Shown: positions 1 through 8,185, counted from the stretch's first letter. The stretch is DNA of 64,000 bases from a virus (IMGVR_UViG_3300034062_004313:1-64000), one strand, 5' to 3'. The notes: generated from the letters alone by a model not told the origin. Numbers and translations: made by a program.

Positions 1-2
1 AT

Positions 3-1175
3 GCGTGGTCATCTGCTTTTGCGCGAAATCAGGCAGCATTTGGAAGCAGGCAAGGTTTACTTTTCTTTTCAAATAATGCGTTATTAACTGGTGGAACTTC
101 GCCGATTGATTTTTATCCCGGTGGCGGGTTAGAATCGCAGCGTTTTGTAAGAATGAAAAACTTTGGTATGGCTATGAATAGCGCAGGCACCACAGCCGAC
201 CCGGTGGCAAGCGCAATACTTGACATGAATAGCACCACAAAAGGTTTTCTTCCACCTCGTCTAACAACTACACAACGTAATACAATCGCAACACCAGCAA
301 CAGGGTTACAAATATATAACACAACAACAGGTAGTCCTGAGTTTTATAATGGCTCATCTTGGATTAGCAATGGATTAATTACCGTAGGAGCAGTTGGAGC
401 AGGAACTGCAAATGCTTTAACTGCCGCTGGTACTACAGTAACTGCTCATGTAGCTACAGTTACAACACCCGGAGTAATAACAATGCCTAATGCAATACAT
501 AGTGGAAGCGGCCAATATCCCGTATTACTTCAAGATGGAAATAACATAATACGAGATAACGATGCTTTAAGAATAAGAACAGCAGATAATTTGATTTTGG
601 GTAATGGTACTTTTGATTTTGCTGGTAGCATTTTTGGGAATTTATTCCAACTAAAAACTGGTGGAACACATAGTTTTAATACAAGTACAACAACAAATCC
701 CGTTCTTACAAGTACTGCGGGTCTTATAACTTCAAGAACTGCTTACGAATTTAATAATAGCGTAGGTATTGGATGGGTAGGTATTCCAAATGCAACCCAT
801 AATATTACTGAATTAAGAGGCAATAGTTTATTAGTTAATAATAATAGCTCAGTTTATATAATAGGTGCATTTGCAAGTGCTGTACCTGTAACATCAACAG
901 AAATAGTACTAAGACCCGGTGGGTTACAATCACACGGTAATATTGCAAAATTTAATCTTGGTGGGGCTTTAATTGAAAGTGGTGGAAATGGTACAATTGC
1001 ACCAACTTCTATATTAGATGTAAGAAGCACTACACAAGGCTTTTTACCACCAAGGATGACAACTGCCCAAAGAACAGGTATCATATCACCTGCTGAGGGT
1101 TTAATAGTTTATGATTTAACCCTACGCAAATTATTTGTTTATACCTCAACGTGGGAAATGATAACAAGTTTATAA
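3..1175 (+). CDS. Tail fibre / receptor-binding type protein, 5' truncated by window edge
   Basis: The reading frame is open from base 3 with no stop, so the gene starts outside the window; the first internal ATG is at 153. The protein is Gly/Thr/Asn/Ser-rich and carries two copies of a unit: a PGGG..ESQ-like turn, then ILDMNSTTKGFLPPRLTT in the N-terminal part and ILDVRSTTQGFLPPRMTT near the C-terminus. Each copy is followed by a short segment containing GL.IY or GL.VY. This LPPR-type repeat is familiar from Bacteroidota surface and phage tail-fibre proteins, so a distal tail or fibre role is likely. It is the first gene of a compact + strand group leading into the lysis genes. The first 250 bases or so are clearly richer in G+C than the rest. 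The fibre role is inferred from repeat type and position. Confidence 0.7.
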   Translation, partial: AWSSAFARNQAAFGSRQGLLFFSNNALLTGGTSPIDFYPGGGLESQRFVRMKNFGMAMNSAGTTADPVASAILDMNSTTKGFLPPRLTTTQRNTIATPATGLQIYNTTTGSPEFYNGSSWISNGLITVGAVGAGTANALTAAGTTVTAHVATVTTPGVITMPNAIHSGSGQYPVLLQDGNNIIRDNDALRIRTADNLILGNGTFDFAGSIFGNLFQLKTGGTHSFNTSTTTNPVLTSTAGLITSRTAYEFNNSVGIGWVGIPNATHNITELRGNSLLVNNNSSVYIIGAFASAVPVTSTEIVLRPGGLQSHGNIAKFNLGGALIESGGNGTIAPTSILDVRSTTQGFLPPRMTTAQRTGIISPAEGLIVYDLTLRKLFVYTSTWEMITSL

Positions 1176-1194
1176 ATTAAAACTAAGATATACG

Positions 1195-1202
1195 TATCTT
1201 TA
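1195..1202 (+). promoter_or_regulatory. Possible Bacteroidota -7 element upstream of the holin-like gene
   Basis: TATCTTTA matches 7 of 8 positions of TAnnTTTG and lies 22 bases before the ATG at 1225. No clean TTTG box stands at the correct distance upstream, so this is a weak call. Confidence 0.3.
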
Positions 1203-1224
1203 CAAACAAACAAAAACAAATATT

Positions 1225-1473
1225 ATGAAACAACAAAACGGATTTATCGGATTTAGCGGATTTCTAATTATGGTAGCATTTTTAGCACCATCATTCGGAA
1301 CAGCAATTTTAATTGATTCAGCATGGGCTGGATTGGTAGGTTTAGTATCAGCAGTTGCATTTTATGCAGTTAGTAAATCTAAAAAGTGGGATAGCGGTCT
1401 TACTTATTTATTAACAGGTGTAAATGCAATAGTAGGAATGGGAAAAATCGTCTACGAATTATTTATTAAATGA
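1225..1473 (+). CDS. Small membrane protein, holin-like
   Basis: 82 residues. Two or three hydrophobic stretches are visible (about residues 8-30, 33-48 and 60-80), separated by a short charged turn SKSKKWD, with a short charged tail. Size, membrane segments and position two genes before a peptidase endolysin fit a holin that opens the inner membrane for lysis, but holins have no diagnostic motif. The stop overlaps the next start (ATGA at 1470-1473), so the two are translationally coupled. Confidence 0.5.
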   Translation: MKQQNGFIGFSGFLIMVAFLAPSFGTAILIDSAWAGLVGLVSAVAFYAVSKSKKWDSGLTYLLTGVNAIVGMGKIVYELFIK

Positions 1474-1952
1474 AAACATTAATAATTAAAAAGGGTAATC
1501 ACTACAGTACGTTTTATACTTTTCTAAAATTCTTCCCTTGGATAGCAATTAATAAGAATGAATTAAAAATTACTATAGAGATTACCCCAGAGATGATTTC
1601 TGTTAGTACAGAGAAAGACTGTATTAAAGATAGCAATAAAATATTTGGTTTAAATAAAGATTTATTCTCACATCATCACAAAGACAGTTTTAGAATATCC
1701 TACATAACACACCCTAAAGGTACATTAAATGGTATTGATTATGATTGTGTACAATTCGTAGAATATGATTATATAAATAGTGTGAGAATAAGTAATGAAT
1801 TAACTGGATATTATAAAGTAGGGGATATAGCGGTAATTAATCACAAGCTCCCATACACCATAAAAATTGGTAGAAAATTATTTCCCTATCATGGAGGTAC
1901 ATGTGTAGCTAAACATGATATAATACTTAAATGTAAAATTGAATACTTATGA
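1470..1952 (+). CDS. Unknown protein between holin-like gene and endolysin
   Basis: 160 residues, not recognised. It starts with a basic, aromatic N-terminus (KKGNHYSTFYTFLKFFPWI) that could touch the membrane, then a soluble part rich in beta-prone residues with several His (SHHHKD) and Cys. It overlaps both neighbours by 4 nt, so it belongs to the lysis cassette; an accessory lysis or spanin-like role is possible but unproven. Confidence 0.6.
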   Translation: MKTLIIKKGNHYSTFYTFLKFFPWIAINKNELKITIEITPEMISVSTEKDCIKDSNKIFGLNKDLFSHHHKDSFRISYITHPKGTLNGIDYDCVQFVEYDYINSVRISNELTGYYKVGDIAVINHKLPYTIKIGRKLFPYHGGTCVAKHDIILKCKIEYL

Positions 1953-2410
1953 TAAATTCTTTAGACCTTTTAAAAAAATATGGTAAACCTTGTGATGCAA
2001 CTAATCAAGTTCAAATAACTCTACCATACCCAATGCGTCTTGCTTGGAATAAAGAGAAAAGAACAAATAAAGTTACAGTACACAAACTTATTGCTAAAAA
2101 CTTTGAGAACGTTTTCAAAGATATATTAGCTCACTATGGATTACCAAAAATTCAAGAATTGGGTATAGACTTATTTGGTGGTACATTTAATTGTAGAAAA
2201 ATGCGTGGTGGTACAGCAATGTCAAAACATGCATGGTCAGTAGCAATTGATTTACATCCTGAAGCTAATGCTTTAAAAACTCCATTTAAAGATGCTTTGT
2301 TCTCAAAACCAGAATATAATAAATTACATGAAATATTTGAAAAACATGGATTTATTAATCTCGGAAAAGTTAAGAATATGGATGCTATGCATTGGGAGAT
2401 AGCAAATTAA
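1949..2410 (+). CDS. Peptidase M15-type endolysin (D-Ala-D-Ala / L-Ala-D-Glu peptidase)
   Basis: 153 residues. The zinc site of the M15 (VanY/peptidase_M15_4) family is readable: SKHAWSVAIDLHPE gives His94 and Asp101 of the SxHxxxxAxD motif, and MHWE near the C-terminus gives the third ligand His148. Family members cut peptide cross-links of peptidoglycan, and phages use them as endolysins. There is no signal peptide, so release would depend on the holin-like protein two genes upstream. The start overlaps the previous stop by 4 nt. Confidence in the family is high; exact bond specificity cannot be read. Confidence 0.88.
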   Translation: MINSLDLLKKYGKPCDATNQVQITLPYPMRLAWNKEKRTNKVTVHKLIAKNFENVFKDILAHYGLPKIQELGIDLFGGTFNCRKMRGGTAMSKHAWSVAIDLHPEANALKTPFKDALFSKPEYNKLHEIFEKHGFINLGKVKNMDAMHWEIAN

Positions 2411-2534
2411 ATTTGGTAATCTCAATAATATTTTGTATAATACAATATAAAACATTCTTATGAAAAAGAAAGGTAAGAAAAAAGGTTGTTAAGGTTTATA
2501 CGTATAACCTGTAGAAAACGTAAAAATTTATATT

Positions 2535-3080
2535 ATGGCAAAGAAGACCTATTTACACAGAGGGTTAACTGTAAAAAGAACCGATGAACAAGCAAGAGAA
2601 CAAAATCTATTTGATTTAGAAAGGTATTGGAAAGAAACTGCCAATAAACTTTTCGTTCCATTTTCAGATACTTGCGATGAAGCATGTCCTGTACCTGTAG
2701 GACAACCAGTTAGAGTATTAGCAGATGTGTTAGAAACATATGATGGTACAGAATGGGTAGATTTAAATTCAGTAGCAGATGCAGTAACAACAACTCAAGC
2801 AACTTCTAAAACTACAGCAGTAGTAGCAAATGGTGCTAAAGGAGTTATAACAACTGTAGCTTTAGATGATGCAGCAGGTGCATATTTTCAATTTACATTA
2901 ACAAATTCGAGTATTATACCTACATCAGTTATTCAATTAACTGGATTAAATTCTGGAACTGGTCAATTGGCAGTATCATTAGTATCAATTGGTACAGGAA
3001 GTGCTGTTATTAGAGTGGGCAATGCTGATAATTCTGAAGCTTTTAATAGTTTAGTAAAAATTCATTTTAATATATCATGA
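2535..3080 (+). CDS. Virion-associated (structural) protein, function unknown
   Basis: 181 residues. The N-terminal third (to about residue 60) is polar with a Cys pair (CDEACPVPVG). The C-terminal part is Ala/Thr/Val/Gly-rich with alternating beta pattern ending in LVKIHFNIS, typical of small beta-sandwich domains of phage decoration or tail proteins. It is preceded by a 124-base intergenic stretch and followed by a coupled 46-residue gene. The structural role is inferred from composition and from placement in the late region. Confidence 0.6.
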   Translation: MAKKTYLHRGLTVKRTDEQAREQNLFDLERYWKETANKLFVPFSDTCDEACPVPVGQPVRVLADVLETYDGTEWVDLNSVADAVTTTQATSKTTAVVANGAKGVITTVALDDAAGAYFQFTLTNSSIIPTSVIQLTGLNSGTGQLAVSLVSIGTGSAVIRVGNADNSEAFNSLVKIHFNIS

Positions 3081-3217
3081 AACTAAGACAACTTAAAAAA
3101 GTAACAGTTAAAAATTCGTGTGGTGGACAGGGATGTGCTTACAAACCTTATTACGCACCAATGGGCATAAAAAGAATTGCTCTTGGAAATAAAAATTTGG
3201 TTAAGAAGATTGCATAA
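3077..3217 (+). CDS. Small basic Cys-containing protein (46 aa)
   Basis: 46 residues, starting at an ATG that overlaps the TGA of the preceding gene (ATGA at 3077-3080). Strongly basic (about 11 Lys/Arg) with a compact CGGQGC motif that could bind metal or form a disulfide. The coupling to the virion-like gene supports translation; function is unknown. Confidence 0.6.
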   Translation: MKLRQLKKVTVKNSCGGQGCAYKPYYAPMGIKRIALGNKNLVKKIA

Positions 3218-3227
3218 CATATCTTTG
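3196..3227 (+). promoter_or_regulatory. Bacteroidota-type promoter (TTTG - N20 - TATCTTTG)
   Basis: TTTG at 3196-3199, a 20-base spacer, and TATCTTTG at 3220-3227 match the Bacteroidota primary-sigma consensus TTTG-N19-21-TAnnTTTG exactly. It would start transcription near 3234, just before the gene at 3247. This is direct evidence for the host phylum and implies the last two + strand genes have their own promoter. Confidence 0.75.
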
Positions 3228-3246
3228 TAATCTAAAATTTTAAAAT

Positions 3247-3438
3247 ATGAATGAACAATTAAAACAGTTTGACTTAGTACAGTTAAAAGCATTTGCGTAT
3301 GATGCTTCAGTAAATATGCAAGGATTACAGCAACAATTACAAATTCTAAATCAAGAAATTCAAACAAGATTAAAACTTGAATCTGAACAGAAACAAGTAA
3401 AAGAACCTGCTGAATTAACAATTGTAGAAGAAGATTAA
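3247..3438 (+). CDS. Small coiled-coil protein
   Basis: 63 residues, almost entirely helix-forming, with Gln/Leu/Glu heptads (about residues 3-55) and an acidic end. Probably a small oligomerising protein. First gene after the promoter at 3196-3227 and directly upstream of the glycosyltransferase. Function unknown. Confidence 0.6.
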   Translation: MNEQLKQFDLVQLKAFAYDASVNMQGLQQQLQILNQEIQTRLKLESEQKQVKEPAELTIVEED

Positions 3439-3449
3439 AAAATAAAATA

Positions 3450-4253
3450 ATGTATATAGAGGCTGTTATAGTTTGTGTAAATTACTCTGATTTTTTAAGT
3501 CATACTTTGCCGACCAATAAGCATTTGTTCAACAAAGTGGTGGTGGTAACGGACACGAAAGACAATAATACAAAAAAGGTATGTGACTTACATAATGTAT
3601 TGTGCATACAAACTGATACAATATATACATCAGATAGCAAAATTCCAAACAAAGGAGTTGCAATTAATGCAGGATTAGAAGCCTTAGATAAAAAAGGATG
3701 GGTAGTACAGCTTGATGCTGATATTTATCTACCAACATTAACAAGAACTATTTTAGAAAGCTATCCACTGAATGTAAATTATCTTTATAGTATTGATAGA
3801 CTTATGTGTAATAGTTATGAAGATTGGTATAATTATATGCACCACAATAAAAAACCTGTCCATGAGGGTTGGATTTATCTGCATACTGATATTTTTTCAA
3901 TCGGCACAAGAATGGTGCAGTATCATGGTGACGGATATTGGCCTATTGGTTATTTTCAAATGTGGAATCCAAATCACACTTTAATTAACAGATATCCACA
4001 AGCAGAAGGTTATGATAGGAGCGATGTCCAGTTTTTAAAGCTATGGAAAAGAGCAGAAAGACATTTGATACCTGATTTACTTTGTATCCATCTGGCCAGT
4101 GATTCACACACAATGGGACAAAATTGGAAAGGTAGAAGTACCCCAATGTTTGCACCTGTAGTTGAACCCGGACGTTTTGAAATGTTTATCCAAAAAATAA
4201 AAATGTTTATGCGAAAAATATTTAAAAATAGAAAATTTAAAAAATGTTACTAA
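3450..4253 (+). CDS. Glycosyltransferase, family 2-like (GT-A fold)
   Basis: 267 residues. An N-terminal beta strand (VIVCVNYSDFL), a middle VVVTDTKD strand and the sugar-nucleotide/metal motif QLDADIYLP (DxD at residues 89-91) mark a GT-A glycosyltransferase. Conserved aromatic and His patches follow (WPIGYFQMW; a His-rich segment near residue 135). The end is a basic tail (KNRKFKK) that could contact DNA or membrane. In phages such enzymes glycosylate DNA, virion proteins or host surface glycans; position after fibre and lysis genes favours virion or surface targets, but this is inference. Last gene of the + strand block. Confidence 0.75.
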   Translation: MYIEAVIVCVNYSDFLSHTLPTNKHLFNKVVVVTDTKDNNTKKVCDLHNVLCIQTDTIYTSDSKIPNKGVAINAGLEALDKKGWVVQLDADIYLPTLTRTILESYPLNVNYLYSIDRLMCNSYEDWYNYMHHNKKPVHEGWIYLHTDIFSIGTRMVQYHGDGYWPIGYFQMWNPNHTLINRYPQAEGYDRSDVQFLKLWKRAERHLIPDLLCIHLASDSHTMGQNWKGRSTPMFAPVVEPGRFEMFIQKIKMFMRKIFKNRKFKKCY

Positions 4254-4352
4254 ATAATTTTTAGGTGCTTAGTGATATTTTTTTACATTTGATAAAATAT
4301 TTTTTGAAATGACATTTCCTGAAAAACAGTAATAACTCTTAAAAAGTAAAAG

Positions 4353-4378
4353 AAAGGATAGCAATGCTATCCTTTTTT
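4353..4378. terminator. Bidirectional rho-independent terminator between convergent blocks
   Basis: A perfect 10-bp stem (AAAGGATAGC / GCTATCCTTT) with a 3-base loop, followed by a T run on the + strand and by a T-rich tract on the - strand. It lies between the last + strand gene (ends 4253) and the last - strand gene (ends 4380), so it can stop both. The 97 bases before it (4254-4350) show no gene. Confidence 0.88.
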
Positions 4379-4379
4379 A

Positions 4380-4688
4380 TTATAGTAACTTCAACTCTTT
4401 ATAGATATAAGTTTCCTTCAATTGATTTATCATTTCCCAATTATCTAAATCCTTTTTATTATATCCTTTAGCAAATGCTAAACTTTCAGCTTTTTCTCTC
4501 CATGCTAAATATTCTTCTTCAGAATCTATAGTGTATACATTATAATAATACTCACTTCTATCTTTTCCCTTCTTATCCTTTATAGTTATTAATAAATCAG
4601 GAGACTCTTTTCTGATGTCCTGAATTGTTATGTTATGTCTTTTAAGAGCTAAGTTACTCAATTCATCTGAAAGTCTTGTATCAATCAT
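4380..4688 (-). CDS. Unknown small protein, 3'-terminal gene of the - strand block
   Basis: 102 residues, not recognised. Mixed charge, likely helical, with a Tyr run (SEYYYNVYT) and a charged EEEYLAWREKAESLA helix. Its stop abuts the bidirectional terminator, making it the end of the early/middle block. Confidence 0.6.
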   Translation of the reverse strand: MIDTRLSDELSNLALKRHNITIQDIRKESPDLLITIKDKKGKDRSEYYYNVYTIDSEEEYLAWREKAESLAFAKGYNKKDLDNWEMINQLKETYIYKELKLL

Positions 4689-4739
4689 ACTCTATTTTTA
4701 TTTAATAGAGTCTTACGATACTGAATAAATCCTTTGAAG

Positions 4740-5054
4740 TTACCTGACTGATTTTTGCTGTCTGTAATTATTCTTGCGTTTATTTTCATAATACACTGTT
4801 TTTACAAGCCCATCTAACTGTATGATAAGTATCATATCTTCTTGAGAGCTATATTTGATTTTTATTTTTAATTTAATTCGTTTTTCTTCATTCTTCTCCC
4901 ACCAAACTACACTATTTTTAGTTAATTTTATGTTATTTGGTTTAACTTGTAAACACCCTTTACATCTTTCTTCAATTCTTAATAGTGCATGGGGTGAATA
5001 ATTTAATTGTATCCACTTACCTTTAAGGAAGTTTGGTAAATATGTTTGTTTCAT
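4740..5054 (-). CDS. Unknown basic protein
   Basis: 104 residues from the ATG at 5054, chosen because it overlaps the upstream stop as ATGA; an ATG at 5072 would overlap by 22 nt. Basic, with CKGC near residue 30 and alternating beta segments (IKLKIKIKYS). Function unknown. Confidence 0.55.
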   Translation of the reverse strand: MKQTYLPNFLKGKWIQLNYSPHALLRIEERCKGCLQVKPNNIKLTKNSVVWWEKNEEKRIKLKIKIKYSSQEDMILIIQLDGLVKTVYYENKRKNNYRQQKSVR

Positions 5055-5311
5055 ACTACTTTCAATCCCCACATTAAATCAAACCAAGAAAATTCTTTTT
5101 CTGCTCCTTCTTTAGTTATTCTTAATGTTTTTTTTATTAATGGAATAGCCCATTTTTTAAATATTTCATACTCTTCTTGAGTCCATGTATAGTACATAAA
5201 CCATTCTATATCTCCTATTTTTTGATTTTCTTTAATATCATCATAATTAACTGCATGTTTCTCTAACATTTTATTAATTAGTTCTTTAACTAATTTCTCT
5301 TTTTTCTCCAT
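5051..5311 (-). CDS. Unknown small protein of a local family (copy 1)
   Basis: 86 residues. Helical N-terminus, then a Trp/Tyr-rich segment (WFMYYTWTQEEYEIFKKW). The T-x-EE-Y/F-...-K pattern recurs in the next two genes. Overlaps the next gene by 26 nt. Function unknown. Confidence 0.55.
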   Translation of the reverse strand: MEKKEKLVKELINKMLEKHAVNYDDIKENQKIGDIEWFMYYTWTQEEYEIFKKWAIPLIKKTLRITKEGAEKEFSWFDLMWGLKVV

Positions 5312-5495
5312 AATCTTTAATTAATTTATCAAATTCTTCAATTGTTTTAGGGTAATGATGTGTTTGATTTAACCAAACGCTAAACCCATCACTATTCAAA
5401 TACAACGTTGGATAACCTTTAGATGTATAACTATATCCTTCATAGTAATTATAACTATAATTATACTTTTTTACAATCTTATCAAATTCTGTCAT
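5286..5495 (-). CDS. Unknown small protein of a local family (copy 2)
   Basis: 69 residues, very Tyr-rich, ending in NQTHHYPKTIEEFDKLIKDY, which resembles the ends of its two neighbours (THPF..KTKEEFDLLSKML in the next). Overlaps the next gene by 4 nt. Function unknown. Confidence 0.55.
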   Translation of the reverse strand: MTEFDKIVKKYNYSYNYYEGYSYTSKGYPTLYLNSDGFSVWLNQTHHYPKTIEEFDKLIKDYGEKREIS

Positions 5496-5833
5496 ATATC
5501 TAACATTTTACTTAATAAATCAAACTCTTCTTTTGTTTTACAATCAAATTTAAAAGGATGTGTCCAACTATCATAATCTCCTAATGTATGATTATCTCCT
5601 ACATGATAATATCTAATTTCTAACGGAGAAAAGTAAGTACCACTTTTAAAATAACTAATAAACCACTTTCTTTTATTCTTATCTGTTTTAAAGAAACTAT
5701 AAGCTCTTCCATTAGGAGAAGGGCTTTCTTCAATCCAACCTTTTACAAATAAAAAATATCTATGGTCTAAATCATATTTACTCTGGTCTTTTGACAAATC
5801 CTGCATTCCATTTTCTTCCTGTAAGTCTTTCAT
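5492..5833 (-). CDS. Unknown small protein of a local family (copy 3)
   Basis: 113 residues from the first ATG; a second in-frame ATG at 5806 would reduce a 56-nt overlap with the upstream gene to 29 nt. The C-terminal KTKEEFDLLSKML matches the pattern of the two downstream genes; the longer N-terminus adds an aromatic region (FFKTDKNKRKWFISYFKSG). Function unknown. Confidence 0.55.
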   Translation of the reverse strand: MKDLQEENGMQDLSKDQSKYDLDHRYFLFVKGWIEESPSPNGRAYSFFKTDKNKRKWFISYFKSGTYFSPLEIRYYHVGDNHTLGDYDSWTHPFKFDCKTKEEFDLLSKMLDI

Positions 5834-6167
5834 ATTGTTCTTTATAGTATCTAAATTTAATTACATCTTCTTCTGTAGTAGCAAAATAACTACTTGCCGC
5901 CCATGTACACAACATATAATAAGGAATAGAATCTTCTGCCCATATTATATGGTCTGAATATAATCTAAGGCTTTTAAAAACATACTCTTCTGAAACTTGT
6001 CCCTTTTCTAATATTTCATTATTATAATCCATTTCTTTTTGATTATAAATATAAATTTGCCAATGAGTACGTAATTCAGTAAATTTTTTAAAATACACTT
6101 GAGTATTCTCAAACTTAATCCACCCTTGTTCTTTTAAATATCTTTCAAATTTATTTAATTCTATCAT
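5778..6167 (-). CDS. Unknown protein
   Basis: 129 residues from the ATG at 6167 (MIELNKFERYL...). A start at 6227 is possible but would overlap the upstream gene by 77 nt, so the later start is preferred. Aromatic-rich alpha/beta protein, not recognised. Confidence 0.55.
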   Translation of the reverse strand: MIELNKFERYLKEQGWIKFENTQVYFKKFTELRTHWQIYIYNQKEMDYNNEILEKGQVSEEYVFKSLRLYSDHIIWAEDSIPYYMLCTWAASSYFATTEEDVIKFRYYKEQYERLTGRKWNAGFVKRPE

Positions 6168-6414
6168 ATACTCTCTTTTTATCTGTGGCAGGAAGATATT
6201 TCCTACGTAATTTTTCACAATCTTCAATTAATCCATTCATGTAATCTTTCCATTTTTGAGAAGGTTTACCACGTTTATTAGCTTGTTCTTCAAAACCCTG
6301 TTCTATCTTATCAAAGTAATCCGTTACATAGATAGATGAAAAGGGGAGAATTTCTTCATCCCCTTCCAAATCTTCATTATACAATTTCAATTTTTTCATG
6401 TTTACAAATATCAT
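6151..6414 (-). CDS. Unknown small charged protein
   Basis: 87 residues: an acidic N-terminal part (YNEDLEGDEEILP) and a basic C-terminus (CEKLRRKYLPATDKKR). Overlaps both neighbours by 17-38 nt. Not recognised. Confidence 0.55.
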   Translation of the reverse strand: MIFVNMKKLKLYNEDLEGDEEILPFSSIYVTDYFDKIEQGFEEQANKRGKPSQKWKDYMNGLIEDCEKLRRKYLPATDKKRVYDRIK

Positions 6415-6559
6415 GTCTATAAAAAGACATAATTGTTTTATCGTACCTATATTTTATAAGATTATAAACTTCTCCTTTTTTAATAGATTTGTTACATACA
6501 GCACATTCTCTATTTCTTAGACTCTTTGGAGATTTTTCATACATTATATTCTTAATCAT
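6377..6559 (-). CDS. Small zinc-finger-like protein
   Basis: 60 residues. CAVCNKSI near residue 19 and RHDICKHEK near residue 48 form a Cys-x2-Cys plus His/Cys/His set spaced like a small zinc-binding fold; the rest is basic. Possibly nucleic-acid binding. Separated by 2 nt from the dUTPase gene upstream. Confidence 0.55.
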   Translation of the reverse strand: MIKNIMYEKSPKSLRNRECAVCNKSIKKGEVYNLIKYRYDKTIMSFYRHDICKHEKIEIV

Positions 6560-6561
6560 AA

Positions 6562-6999
6562 TTAATTTGTTGAACCAAATCCTCCAGTTCCTCTATCAGA
6601 TTCAGATAATTCTTCTACTTCTTCAAATTCAATAGGTGGATATGGTAGAATAATAATTTGCCCTATTCTTTCTCCTACTTCATAAGGTTTTTTATATTCT
6701 TTATTAGAAGGAGCAACCATAGAAGGTTTGAATTTAAAAAATACTTCTCCTCTGTAGCTCGAATCCAGAACACCAACACTATTGCTTAATATCAAACTTT
6801 TTTTACAATTACTACTTCTTGGAAAGAGAAGTCCTACAAACCCTTTTGGGATTTCAAATGCTAACCCTACCCCATAAGAATAATTTCCATCATCATCCAT
6901 TTTAATACTTGTAGCAGTTAAATCCATTCCAGCATCTCCTTCTTTAGCATAAGATGGTAAAACACTATTCGGAAATAATTTCTTTATTTTCACTTTCAT
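6562..6999 (-). CDS. dut: dUTP diphosphatase (dUTPase), trimeric type
   Basis: 145 residues, the usual size. All five family motifs are present: GDAGMDLTA (1), PRSSN (2), [15 protein letters not shown] (3), RIGQIIILP (4) and RGTGGFGST at the C-terminus (5). It hydrolyses dUTP to dUMP and pyrophosphate, keeping uracil out of phage DNA and supplying dUMP for dTMP synthesis. The start overlaps the end of recA by 35 nt, so the two are co-transcribed from the recA promoter. With the ribonucleotide reductase and the UDG-like protein it forms the nucleotide-pool and uracil-control set of the phage. Confidence 0.95.
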   Translation of the reverse strand: MKVKIKKLFPNSVLPSYAKEGDAGMDLTATSIKMDDDGNYSYGVGLAFEIPKGFVGLLFPRSSNCKKSLILSNSVGVLDSSYRGEVFFKFKPSMVAPSNKEYKKPYEVGERIGQIIILPYPPIEFEEVEELSESDRGTGGFGSTN

Positions 7000-8101
7000 C
7001 TTCTAATATTAATTCGTTAACTAATTCATTTGTTAATTCTACTTCTACTACTTGCTCTAATAATTTTTCATCTATGGTAGGATTTAAAACTTCCAAGGTT
7101 TTTATTTTAATTTCTTCAAATAATTCTGGATTATCTGCAAGTAATTGCATTACAGAATCAATACCTTGTCCTATTTTATTCTCTTCATAGGAAAACCAAG
7201 AACCTGACTTTTTAACTACATTATTATCAACAGCCAAATTAATAAGTTCATCAAATTTATCAATTCCTGTTCCGAATACTAAATTAAATTCAGCTTGTCT
7301 GAATGGTGGAGCCACTTTATTCTTAATAACTTTAACTCTAACTTTATTTGATACAGCTTCTTCTCCATCTTTATTAGTTGTCACCTTTCTAATATCCATT
7401 CTAACAGATGCAAAAAACTTCAAAGCATTTCCACCAGAAGTTGTTTCTGGATTTCCAAACATTACACCAATCTTTTCACGAATTTGATTTGTGAATATTA
7501 CTAATGTATTAGATTTTTCAACATCGGCAGTGAGTATTCTCATGGCTTGAGACATCATTCTTGCTTGTTTACTCACTCCTACATCACCAATCTCACCTTC
7601 AAGTTCTGATTTTGGAACTAATGCTGCTACACTATCTATAACCACTACATCAAAATCACCACTTTTAATAAGTTGTCTTGCTATCTCAAGAGCTTGTTCA
7701 CCATAATCAGGTTGTGATATTTCAAGCCTATTTAAATCAACTCCCATAGATTGCATATATCCCAAATCTAAAGCATGTTCTGCATCTACAAAAGCACAAT
7801 AAGAATTGCTATCTAAAGCATGAGCTTGTGCTATAACAGATTGACATATGGTAGTTTTACCACTTGATTCTGGACCATATATTTCTACAATACGACCCTT
7901 TGGTAATCCACCAATTCCAAGAGCTTTATCTAATCCAATAGAACCTGTTGATATAGATGCTATAATCATAGGTTTATCAGTTGCTCCTATAAGGGTTCCT
8001 TTTCCAAAATCTTTTTCCATTCGAAGCTTTAAAGCTTCAATTCGTTTAGCTTTTGTATCAGCTAATACTGTATTTTCTTCTGTCTTTTTTGGTCTTGCCA
8101 T
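6965..8101 (-). CDS. recA: RecA-type recombinase
   Basis: 378 residues, close to bacterial RecA length. Walker A GPESSGKT is at residues 76-83, Walker B VVVIDS at 152-157, then loop 1 (EGEIGDVGV) and loop 2 (the NQIREK to ETTSGG region, about 205-223). The C-terminus is long and acidic, as in bacterial RecA. It is more bacterial than UvsX-like. It would drive strand exchange for recombination-dependent replication and repair, working with the RecE-like exonuclease, SSB-like protein and UvsW-like helicase in this window. Its promoter is at 8121-8151; dUTPase follows in the same unit. Confidence 0.93.
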   Translation of the reverse strand: MARPKKTEENTVLADTKAKRIEALKLRMEKDFGKGTLIGATDKPMIIASISTGSIGLDKALGIGGLPKGRIVEIYGPESSGKTTICQSVIAQAHALDSNSYCAFVDAEHALDLGYMQSMGVDLNRLEISQPDYGEQALEIARQLIKSGDFDVVVIDSVAALVPKSELEGEIGDVGVSKQARMMSQAMRILTADVEKSNTLVIFTNQIREKIGVMFGNPETTSGGNALKFFASVRMDIRKVTTNKDGEEAVSNKVRVKVIKNKVAPPFRQAEFNLVFGTGIDKFDELINLAVDNNVVKKSGSWFSYEENKIGQGIDSVMQLLADNPELFEEIKIKTLEVLNPTIDEKLLEQVVEVELTNELVNELILEDESENKEIISE

Positions 8102-8120
8102 ATTTTAATTTTTCTTTTCA

Positions 8121-8151
8121 CAAATTTACAAAATAAAATCCATCTCCCAAA
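8121..8151 (-). promoter_or_regulatory. Bacteroidota-type promoter for recA-dut
   Basis: On the - strand: TTTG (8151-8148), 19-base spacer, TAAATTTG (8128-8121), an exact TTTG-N19-TAnnTTTG match. Transcription would start near 8114, about 13 bases before the recA ATG. Its TTTG box lies inside the loop of the terminator at 8138-8167. Confidence 0.78.
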
Positions 8152-8167
8152 TATATGAGAGATGGAT
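8138..8167 (-). terminator. Rho-independent terminator after the ribonucleotide reductase unit
   Basis: A 9-bp stem ATCCATCTC / GAGATGGAT with a 12-base loop, followed on the - strand by a T-rich tract (ATTTTATTTTG). It ends transcripts from the reductase gene; the recA promoter overlaps it. Confidence 0.7.
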
Positions 8168-8185
8168 TAGGTTAATAATATGTTA

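Noticed and set aside
2460-2492. A decapeptide frame (MKKKGKKKGC) between the endolysin and the virion-like gene.
   Set aside because: Too short, no overlap with neighbours and no clear promoter or ribosome-binding site.
1-4253. Diversity-generating retroelement acting on the tail-fibre gene.
   Set aside because: No reverse transcriptase or template repeat was seen in the window; the internal repeats are protein modules.
4254-4350. A gene in the gap between the glycosyltransferase and the terminator.
   Set aside because: No start codon with a frame of useful length on either strand; only AT-rich sequence before the hairpin.
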